Source: Anaerolineales bacterium
Lineage (GTDB): Bacteria; Chloroflexota; Anaerolineae; Anaerolineales; DRMV01
Length of the DNA stretch: 36,662 bases
Direction: 5' to 3'
Assembly (NCBI GenBank): GCA_026996855.1
Contig: JALWJZ010000097.1
Coordinates: 1-36,662 of the forward strand
Positions 6,971 through 12,793 of the stretch are shown one piece after another. Positions within the stretch are counted from its first letter, which is position 1, and each line of letters begins with the position of its first letter. The notes beneath the pieces are model-generated. The model searched no databases and was not told where the DNA came from. It was given only the letters and a program-made list of their open reading frames with translations. The translations under genes were made by a program, and so were the position numbers.

Positions 6971-7726
6971 TCATTGCAAACCCTGCAATATCTCGGCCAG
7001 CCGAGCGGAAACGGTGCGCGCTTCGGCGAAAGCCATCCCCAGGTTGACCTCCTTCGGCAACAGAGCCACGAAGATGACCTTGGGATTGATGCTCCGTACC
7101 AGGGTGTAACCTTCGCTACCCTCGATGAGGGCCTGGACGAATTCACCCTGACGGAGTTGTTGAATGTTGCGACGACTCAAACCGTAGATGGCGGCAGCCA
7201 CCGCGGCGATGAGGTTTTCGTCCATGTCCTTGAGGGGGAAGCGGGCGCTGTAGATGAGGCCTTCGATGCCCACGACGGCCGCCCCCACAATGTCGGTCGA
7301 GGTTTCCAGAAGTTCGTCCAGGATTTCGGCAATGATTTCTCGGGTCTTACGTGGTCGAGTCATGACCTGTTCCTCCTTTTCCTCTATAGAGGGAATTGAC
7401 CTTTGGGTATGTACCTCCGGTTCTTCGTCCAAGTGTTGCAACGCCTCCAAAAGCAAAGCATTCCAGGGCTTGTCAATGGTGATGACCGGCGGCGTTTCTC
7501 CGGGTTCCATTCGAAAGGTGCCGGTGCGCAACGTCAGCATCCGATGCACGGCCTCTTCGCCGGAGACGTCGGGGCCTTGGGCGTGCACCACCCGGCCCTG
7601 CCGCACGTACAAAGCCCATTCTCCTACCGCGGTTTCGATGAACACCCCCACTTCTTCGCCCATTTGGCGGGCCAGTTCGACCAAATCGGGCACGGAGACA
7701 TCTTGTAAACGGCCTTGCATGCTCAT
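6971..7726 (-). CDS. DUF4388 (PATAN) - roadblock/LC7 fusion protein
   Basis: 251 residues in one frame. Residues 1-100 look like a DUF4388/PATAN domain (MQGRLQDVSVPDLVELARQM, RQGRVVHA, GEEAVHRMLTLRTGTFRME). A charged linker (101-121) leads into a roadblock/LC7 domain (about 125-251: IVGAAVVGIEGLIYSARFP, IAAVAAAIYGL, GYTLVRSINPKVIFVALLPKEVNLGMAF). PATAN domains adapt signalling proteins; roadblock domains dimerise and regulate Ras-like GTPases. The start overlaps the previous stop by 4 nt (ATGA). A strong ribosome site inside the linker precedes Met122, so the roadblock domain may also be made alone as a 130-residue protein. It is the third roadblock domain of this operon. Confidence 0.85.
   Translation of the reverse strand: MSMQGRLQDVSVPDLVELARQMGEEVGVFIETAVGEWALYVRQGRVVHAQGPDVSGEEAVHRMLTLRTGTFRMEPGETPPVITIDKPWNALLLEALQHLDEEPEVHTQRSIPSIEEKEEQVMTRPRKTREIIAEILDELLETSTDIVGAAVVGIEGLIYSARFPLKDMDENLIAAVAAAIYGLSRRNIQQLRQGEFVQALIEGSEGYTLVRSINPKVIFVALLPKEVNLGMAFAEARTVSARLAEILQGLQ
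7361..7377 (-). promoter_or_regulatory. Internal ribosome-binding site in the DUF4388-roadblock gene
   Basis: AGGAGG (complement of 7372-7377) lies 8 nt before an in-frame ATG (7363-7361, Met122, MTRPRK). That position is exactly the boundary between linker and roadblock domain. The spacing is as good as for the annotated starts of this window. Confidence 0.5.
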
Positions 7727-8166
7727 GCAATCTCCTCCCGACCTCTGCGTTGAATGGCGCGTATCGCTCGGTTCATGGCACGCCGGTAGGCCCGTCGGGG
7801 CGGAACCAAGGCGGTCAAAATCAGCGGCTCGCCGCCGTCCGGGAAGGAAATGACCCGGGACACCATGAAAAAGGCTTCCTGGGTACGTAAGGACACCTCA
7901 TCGACATGCAACGTCCCCACGTAATTCCGCAGTTGAGCACTGATTTTAATCAAGGGAGGGGCAAAGGCCGCCAGAATATCGGCGATTTCCTGAGGCAGTT
8001 CCGCTTCTTCCCAGCGTCTTTGCCATTCGGAATGCAACACAGCGGCGAAGGGCAGTCCCTGGAAGTCGGTCAGGACCGCAGCGATCAGCCCACCTCCTTC
8101 TACCATCTCTTCCAAAATTTCATGCCAACGGCGGCTCAAGGAACGGGAATATTTCCTGGAACGCAT
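7723..8166 (-). CDS. Roadblock/LC7-like protein (second of the operon)
   Basis: 147 residues. After a basic N-terminus it reads like a roadblock/LC7 fold: WHEILEEMVEGGGLIAAVLTDFQGLPFAAVL (helix then two strands), a long central helix (about 55-80), then ALRTQEAF-type strands (LRTQEAFFMVSRVISF) and a basic C-terminal helix. It is more divergent than the first and third roadblock proteins. Roadblock proteins work as dimers that bind MglA-type GTPases as GAPs or scaffolds. It lies 13 nt after the GTPase gene with a GAGG site, and its stop overlaps the next start, so co-translation is likely. Confidence 0.75.
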   Translation of the reverse strand: MRSRKYSRSLSRRWHEILEEMVEGGGLIAAVLTDFQGLPFAAVLHSEWQRRWEEAELPQEIADILAAFAPPLIKISAQLRNYVGTLHVDEVSLRTQEAFFMVSRVISFPDGGEPLILTALVPPRRAYRRAMNRAIRAIQRRGREEIA

Positions 8167-8179
8167 GATGTTGACCTCT

Positions 8180-8782
8180 TTATCTCGACGAAGGGGATGC
8201 TGTCAACTTTGACGATGGTTGGAGCAATACGAATCGGACAATCGCCATGAATGTCTCCCGCACCCCCAAACCGCGCGAAGCCTGCGCCGGGAACATAGGG
8301 ATTTCCTCCGGCAGATGCAATGCCTCCCGCAATTCGTCCAGAGCCAAAGCGTTGGGCAAATCCCGCTTGTTGGCCTGCACCACAATGGGAATATCTTGCA
8401 GCCCGTGGGAAGCAAGATGGCGGAGCATTTGCTGCCACAAGGCCCGGTTCTCCTCCAGCCGGTTCGCATCGGAATCGGCCACGAAGACGACGCCATCGGC
8501 CCCACGAAGCACCATCGAGCGCAGGTGTTGGTACCGCACCTGGCCAGGCACCGTATACAGGCTGATACGCGGTGCCAGCCCTCCCACCTTACCCAGGGAA
8601 ACTTGCATCAAATCGAAGAAAAGGGTGCGATCGCCTTCGGTATCCAACGAGAGCAATTCGGAGCGATGTTGAGGCGCAATCATCCGTTGCAACTGTTCCA
8701 GGTTGGTGGTCTTTCCGGCCATGGGAGGGCCATAATATACGATTTTTACGTGAAGTTCTCGCCGACGCCAGTTCACCCGCAT
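8180..8782 (-). CDS. MglA-like Ras-superfamily GTPase
   Basis: 200 residues, matching MglA (~195). Features in order: P-loop GPPMAGKTTN (residues 18-27), the switch I region LDTEGDRTLFFDL, switch II LYTVPGQVRYQHLR, the strand GADGVVFVADS, and the base-specificity motif QANKRDLP. The TVPGQ form of switch II and TLFFD are typical of MglA. These GTPases mark cell poles and control gliding or type IV pili in Myxococcus, and act with roadblock protein MglB. The ATG is 1 nt after the previous stop (TGAGATG), so the first roadblock protein and the GTPase are translationally coupled. All nucleotide-binding motifs are intact. Confidence 0.92.
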   Translation of the reverse strand: MRVNWRRRELHVKIVYYGPPMAGKTTNLEQLQRMIAPQHRSELLSLDTEGDRTLFFDLMQVSLGKVGGLAPRISLYTVPGQVRYQHLRSMVLRGADGVVFVADSDANRLEENRALWQQMLRHLASHGLQDIPIVVQANKRDLPNALALDELREALHLPEEIPMFPAQASRGLGVRETFMAIVRFVLLQPSSKLTASPSSR

Positions 8783-8783
8783 C

Positions 8784-9272
8784 TCAGTTGCTCCATAACT
8801 CGGCAAACAAGTCTTCTCCCTGGCCTTCGGCCTGGGGATGGCTTCGAGAGGCAAAGGGAGAGGGCCCTGCTTCTTCTTGAATGAGAATTTGGGACCAATC
8901 GTATTCTTGGCTCAAACGGCGCAGCAGCATTCGGGCCAGCCCCAGCCGGGTTTTGTCGGATATGACGGCCATAAACAGATATGGCGGCTGGGAACTGATG
9001 AGAATGACTCCCTGGGGCACTTCCAGTATGAGAAGGTTGTCGGCATCTCGCCGGGCCGAACGAAAGGCCGCCAGGATGATTTCTTGCAAGGCGCTCATGC
9101 CCGCGGCGCTCAAAGCGGCCAGCAGGTCCATGGTTTTCGGGGTTTCCATCCCCTCGTAAAGCAAAACCTGCCCCTCGGAACCCGCCACCAACAGAATCCG
9201 GGCATTCAATTCGTGAGCCACGTCGCGAAGAACGCGCTGCAATTCAGGGGGGGAAAGTTGTTTCTTTTTCAT
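8784..9272 (-). CDS. Roadblock/LC7 protein (MglB-like, first of the operon)
   Basis: 162 residues. It shows the roadblock/longin order: an N-terminal helix (LQRVLRDVAHELNA), strands ILLVAGSEGQVLLYEG, a central helix with Ala-rich face (LLAALSAAGMSALQEIILAAF), strands NLLILEVPQGVILISS and YLFMAVISDKTRLG, and a C-terminal helix ARMLLRRL. A Ser/Pro/Gln-rich tail of about 35 residues follows, which is not part of the fold. It sits directly before the GTPase as MglB does before MglA, so it is the best candidate for the cognate GAP/partner. Confidence 0.82.
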   Translation of the reverse strand: MKKKQLSPPELQRVLRDVAHELNARILLVAGSEGQVLLYEGMETPKTMDLLAALSAAGMSALQEIILAAFRSARRDADNLLILEVPQGVILISSQPPYLFMAVISDKTRLGLARMLLRRLSQEYDWSQILIQEEAGPSPFASRSHPQAEGQGEDLFAELWSN

Positions 9273-9299
9273 CTTGGATCCTCAGGGTATATGAAGCTC

Positions 9300-9348
9300 A
9301 GAAAGACACATATTAAGACGCATATCGCGTAAGATATATTGTCTTTCT
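9300..9348. promoter_or_regulatory. Dyad element in the leader of the GTPase/roadblock operon
   Basis: AGAAAGACA (9300-9308) is matched perfectly by TGTCTTTCT (9340-9348). Inside lies a second small dyad, ACGC-ATATC-GCGT. The element is in an AT-rich stretch between the promoter and the first gene. It could be an operator or a leader hairpin. Confidence 0.45.
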
Positions 9349-9366
9349 ATTTTTACGCAGCCTTCT

Positions 9367-9395
9367 ATTGTATAGCCTAATGTCCAATTTGTAAA
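9367..9395 (-). promoter_or_regulatory. Probable promoter of the GTPase/roadblock operon
   Basis: On the minus strand TTTACA (9395-9390) and TACAAT (9372-9367) are 17 nt apart, upstream of the first roadblock gene. Confidence 0.55.
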
Positions 9396-9426
9396 GCCTC
9401 AAAAGGCGGCCTTCATGAATCTCTAA

Positions 9427-10404
9427 TTAGGTGGTCTGGTCCTTTGCCTTTCTCAACGGTTGCACCCCCGTGTACCCCACCCCAAAGAGGCCCAAAAGGG
9501 TGGTCACGCCCAGGTAGATGGCGTGTTTGACCAGCGCCAGGGCCAGCGCCCGATTGGGGTCCACACCGAAGGGCCGCAACGCGGCCACGATGCTGGCCTC
9601 CACCACGCCCACGTGTCCGGGGGCGGAAGGCAGGGCCACTCCCAGGGAGGCCACTCCCACCAGCCACGCACTCCACGTCAGGGTAGCCTGGGGGAACCAA
9701 AGACGCAACAGCAGCCAGTGTTCCAGCACCAACAGGCCCCAGGTGAGGCCCTTCCAAAAGAGCAGGCGCGCCCATACGCCCGGGTCCTCCAGGGGGGCCA
9801 GGGTGTCCAATACGCCTTTCATGGCCTGCCACGGACGGGACGCGACCCATTCGGCCGGGAGTCGCGCTTCCAGCCATGCGCTCAGGCGATGCCGGATTTT
9901 GACGGCCAGCCACACGCCCAGCACCCCGACCAGGGCCACCACCAGCCAGAATTCCACCTTTTGCAACAAAGCCGGACCCCGCCAGACTCGCGGGGCCGTG
10001 GCGGCCACCATCAGCGCCAGCAAACCCGCGTCGGTAAGGCGGGCCACGGCCACGCTGGAGAAGCCCAGCGCCCAGGGGACCCGCGCCGTCTGATGCAGGG
10101 CCGCCACCCGGACGACTTCGCCCAACCGGAAGGGGAGCAAGGTGGTGAACAAGAACCCCACCATCAATGACCAAAACACCGGAGCAAAGCGCACCTTTTG
10201 GCCCAGCAACACCTGCCAGGCCCTGGCCCGGGTCATCAGGGCCAGGGTGAAGCACAACACCGCGCCGGCCAGGGGCAGGGGACGGGTCTCTCGAAAGGCC
10301 GCCACCACCAAGGTGCCCTGAATTTGCTGCAACACCCAAAACCCCAAAGCCAGGCTCACCACCAGGCCCAGGAGCACGTACCACCAACGACGACGATCAG
10401 CCAT
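9427..10404 (-). CDS. UPF0104 / lysylphosphatidylglycerol synthase-like integral membrane protein
   Basis: 325 residues with about 7-8 membrane helices. It matches the flippase-like UPF0104 (AglD/YbhN/MprF-N) family: an N-terminal helix, then TRARAWQVLLG, LLPFRLGEVVRVAAL near the second helix, a central charged segment, and the conserved VALPSAPGHVGVVEASIVAAL near residues 260-280. Members are proposed lipid or glycolipid flippases; the substrate is unknown here. The start at 10404 has GAGGTTGGG just upstream; an ATG further up (MHRKPRGWV) is less likely. The C-terminus is short and basic. It is separated from the roadblock operon by the AT-rich 9273-9426 region. Confidence 0.82.
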   Translation of the reverse strand: MADRRRWWYVLLGLVVSLALGFWVLQQIQGTLVVAAFRETRPLPLAGAVLCFTLALMTRARAWQVLLGQKVRFAPVFWSLMVGFLFTTLLPFRLGEVVRVAALHQTARVPWALGFSSVAVARLTDAGLLALMVAATAPRVWRGPALLQKVEFWLVVALVGVLGVWLAVKIRHRLSAWLEARLPAEWVASRPWQAMKGVLDTLAPLEDPGVWARLLFWKGLTWGLLVLEHWLLLRLWFPQATLTWSAWLVGVASLGVALPSAPGHVGVVEASIVAALRPFGVDPNRALALALVKHAIYLGVTTLLGLFGVGYTGVQPLRKAKDQTT

Positions 10405-10607
10405 GACCCAACCTCGTGGTTTGCGGTGCATGTCCGCATCCCAATGGTGAACCGGATGATACCAGAGACCGAAGCGGCTCGCTGGGGTGGAAAGGATGTG
10501 GATTTGCCAAAAGGCGCGTCTTTCAGGTTCGAAGGTGAAAAACGCCCGTTTTTCCGCCAAAAGGGGTAGCCAATTCCCCGAGGCTTGGCTATAATAGGGA
10601 ACGCCAG
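10405..10607. other. Intergenic region with tRNA promoter
   Basis: No gene seen. It holds a short hairpin GAAAAACG/CGTTTTTC (10537-10554) and a TATAAT at 10590-10595, about 12 nt before tRNA-Phe, which is the likely tRNA promoter. Confidence 0.5.
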
Positions 10608-10680
10608 GCCGAGGTAGCTCAGTTGGTAGAGCACGCGGCTGAAAACCGCGGTGTCGGCGGTTCGATTCCGCCCCTCGGCA
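10608..10680 (+). tRNA. tRNA-Phe (GAA)
   Basis: 73-nt cloverleaf. The acceptor GCCGAGG pairs with CCTCGGC, the anticodon stem is CGCGG/CCGCG with loop CTGAAAA (anticodon GAA), and the T arm is GGCGG-TTCGATT-CCGCC. Discriminator A; CCA is not encoded. Confidence 0.97.
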
Positions 10681-10688
10681 CTTCTTTT

Positions 10689-10760
10689 TGGGGGCTCGTC
10701 TAATCGGCAGGACACCGGGTTCTGGCCCCGGCAGTGGAGGTTCGAGTCCTCCGCCCCCAG
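10689..10760 (+). tRNA. tRNA-Gln (CTG)
   Basis: 72-nt cloverleaf. Acceptor TGGGGGC pairs with GCCCCCA, giving the U1-A72 pair typical of bacterial tRNA-Gln. Anticodon loop TTCTGGC (anticodon CTG), T arm GGAGG-TTCGAGT-CCTCC. It follows tRNA-Phe by 8 nt, and gatA lies just downstream. Confidence 0.97.
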
Positions 10761-10774
10761 CCTGCAGCCTGTCG

Positions 10775-10805
10775 AAAAACTCCGGGCATTTCGCCCGGAG
10801 TTTTT
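10775..10805 (+). terminator. Terminator of the tRNA-Phe/tRNA-Gln unit
   Basis: A 13-bp perfect stem, AAAAACTCCGGGC with its complement at 10793-10805, ends in TTTTT. Confidence 0.85.
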
Positions 10806-10851
10806 CTTCCCCCCCCCTCATGCGAGCCGTGGTCTCGCTTTGCAGAAGCGT

Positions 10852-10860
10852 TGGTATAAT
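10852..10860 (+). promoter_or_regulatory. Extended -10 promoter of gatA
   Basis: TGGTATAAT lies about 58 nt before the gatA ATG. No good -35 box is present, as expected for an extended -10 promoter. Confidence 0.55.
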
Positions 10861-10918
10861 CGAGCCGAATCCCGCCCGACGACGGTTGTCAACGTCTTCC
10901 AAAAACCCAGGAGGCCGC

Positions 10919-12535
10919 ATGGACTACACCGCCACCGCATGGGAAATCGCCCGGGCCGTGCGCGCGGGACGCATGTCGGCCCGGGAAGTACTGGACGCTT
11001 TCCTGGAACGTATGAGCCGGGTCGAAGGGCTTTCCGGGCGCCTGCTCCAGCCTGGCGAAGACCCGGAAGCCCTGCACCGCGCGCACCCCGGCGTCCACGC
11101 CTTCATCACGCCCACGCTGGAACGGGCCCGCCGTCAGGCTGAAGAGGTGGACCGAAAGGTGGCCGCCGGTCAGGACCCCGGCCCTCTGGCCGGGGTGCCC
11201 ATTACCGTCAAAGACATTCTCACCGTGGAGGGCACCCGCACCACCGCGGGGTCCCGCATTTTGTACGAGTACATCGCGCCCTACACGGCCACGGCCATCG
11301 CCCGCCTGGAAGCCGCGGGCGCGGTGGTATTGGGCAAGGTCAACCTGGACGAGTTCACCTTCGGCTCCTCGGGGGAATCCACCGCGTACCAGCCCGCACC
11401 CCGCAACCCCTGGGATCTGGAGCGGGTTCCGGGCGGCTCTTCCAGCGGGAGCGCGGCCGCGGTCGCAGCGGGGATGGGTCCCATCTCCATCGGCACGGAT
11501 ACCGCCGGTTCCATCCGCCAGCCCGCGGCCTTTTGCGGGGTGGTGGGCCTCAAGCCCACCTACGGCCGGGTTTCCCGCTACGGGTTGATTGCCTATGCTT
11601 CTTCCTACGACACCGTCGGCCCCCTGGCCCGCTCGGTGACCGATGCCGCATTGGCTCTGCAAATCATGGCCGGGCCGGACCCCTACGACGCCACCGCGGC
11701 GACCCGGCCGGTACCGGACTATCTGGAAATCATGCGGCAGGGCGTCCAGGGCCTGCGCATCGGCCTTTCCCCTGACATGTTCCGCATCACCTACGTGGAC
11801 CAGGAAACCGGCCAGTTGGTGGAAACCCGCATCGACCCGGAAATCGAGCAGGCCGTGTACCGGGCCGCGGACGTTCTGGCGGACATGGGCGCGGCCATCG
11901 TGGACGGAGTTCCCCTGCCCCATCTGCCCTACGGCATCCCCGTGTACTTCGTGGTTTCTCGGGTGGAAGCCGCGTCCAACCTCCACCGCTACGACGGGGT
12001 GAAATACGGCTTTCGCACTCCCGAACCCGTGACCGATTTTTGGGACATGTACCGCAAAACCCGGGGGCAGGGCTTTGGTTTGCAACCCAAGGTGCGCATT
12101 CTCATGGGCATGTACGTGAGCGCCGCCCAGTACAGCCAGCGCTACTACGAACGGGCATTGCGGGTACGCACCCTCATCCGTCAGGATTTCCAGCGGCTTT
12201 TCGACCCCCACGGCCCTTATCGGCTTCATCTGCTTCTGGGACCCACCACGCCCACCCCGGCCTTCCGGTTCGGCGAGGTGTACGGTGACACGGTGCTCAT
12301 GCAATACATGGACCAACTTCTGGTTGCGGCCAACCACGCCGGCATCCCCGCTGTCTCCGTCCCGGCGGGGTTGAACGAGCAGGGTTTGCCCTTGAGCGTG
12401 CAATTCATGGCGCCGGATTTTCGCGAAGACCTGCTTTTGCGCGCGGCCTACGCCTATGAGCAATTTCGAGGGGGACCCCTGCCCGTGGCCGAGCCGATGC
12501 CCTCCCGGGAAGGAGGGAAAAAGGCCGGTCCTTGA
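10919..12535 (+). CDS. gatA: Aspartyl/glutamyl-tRNA amidotransferase subunit A
   Basis: 538 residues; AGGAGG lies 4 nt before the ATG. This is an amidase-signature enzyme. The Ser-cisSer-Lys triad is visible as Lys98 (VPITVKDIL), Ser174 (GGSSSGSAAAVAAG) and Ser198 (DTAGSIRQPAAFCG). The flanking GVVGLKPTYGRVSRYGLIAYASS is diagnostic of GatA, which releases ammonia from glutamine for GatB to convert Glu-tRNA-Gln or Asp-tRNA-Asn. It is longer than the usual ~485, with an extra segment near residues 38-55 and a Lys-ending tail. GatB and GatC are not in the window. The neighbouring tRNA-Gln would be a substrate of the complex. Confidence 0.92.
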   Translation: MDYTATAWEIARAVRAGRMSAREVLDAFLERMSRVEGLSGRLLQPGEDPEALHRAHPGVHAFITPTLERARRQAEEVDRKVAAGQDPGPLAGVPITVKDILTVEGTRTTAGSRILYEYIAPYTATAIARLEAAGAVVLGKVNLDEFTFGSSGESTAYQPAPRNPWDLERVPGGSSSGSAAAVAAGMGPISIGTDTAGSIRQPAAFCGVVGLKPTYGRVSRYGLIAYASSYDTVGPLARSVTDAALALQIMAGPDPYDATAATRPVPDYLEIMRQGVQGLRIGLSPDMFRITYVDQETGQLVETRIDPEIEQAVYRAADVLADMGAAIVDGVPLPHLPYGIPVYFVVSRVEAASNLHRYDGVKYGFRTPEPVTDFWDMYRKTRGQGFGLQPKVRILMGMYVSAAQYSQRYYERALRVRTLIRQDFQRLFDPHGPYRLHLLLGPTTPTPAFRFGEVYGDTVLMQYMDQLLVAANHAGIPAVSVPAGLNEQGLPLSVQFMAPDFREDLLLRAAYAYEQFRGGPLPVAEPMPSREGGKKAGP

Positions 12536-12562
12536 CGGCCCCGCGTTCCCACAAACGGAACA

Positions 12563-12591
12563 AAAAACGGCCCCAAATCGGGGCCGTTTTT
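12563..12591 (+). terminator. Terminator of gatA
   Basis: A 12-bp perfect stem, AAAAACGGCCCC with GGGGCCGTTTTT (loop AAATC), ends in TTTTT. Its core is nearly identical to the hairpin at 12707-12741. Confidence 0.85.
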
Positions 12592-12600
12592 GGGCTTCGG

Positions 12601-12701
12601 CTTTTTGAGACGGGCGTAACCCGTCTCAAAAAGATGGACAATAACTCTGCGAAGAAAATCTTGCTTTGGGCGGAAAGCCGCCCCCATGGCTCGAAAGAAG
12701 G
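12601..12701. repeat. Intergenic ~100-bp repeat, copy B (between gatA and rpoB)
   Basis: Homologous to 3174-3274. It contains a perfect 14-bp hairpin, CTTTTTGAGACGGG with its complement (12601-12633), and a GGGCGG/CCGCCC hairpin (12668-12683). With the two flanking hairpins this makes four hairpins in a row between convergent genes. Confidence 0.75.
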
Positions 12702-12706
12702 GATGA

Positions 12707-12741
12707 TTGAGAAACGGCCCCAGATCGGGGCCGTTTCTCAA
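12707..12741 (-). terminator. Hairpin past the 3' end of rpoB
   Basis: A perfect 15-bp stem (12707-12721 with 12727-12741, loop AGATC). There is no U-run on either side. It shares its ACGGCCCC core with the gatA terminator. Confidence 0.65.
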
Positions 12742-12793
12742 GGTTGCTCCAGGGTACAAACGGTCAGGGCGTCCTTCGCCGGGGCCCTGACGT

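Noticed and set aside
10809-10817. Run of nine Cs as a phase-variable tract
   Set aside because: It lies between the tRNA terminator and the gatA promoter, outside any coding frame, so slippage would not switch a gene. It may also be prone to sequencing error.
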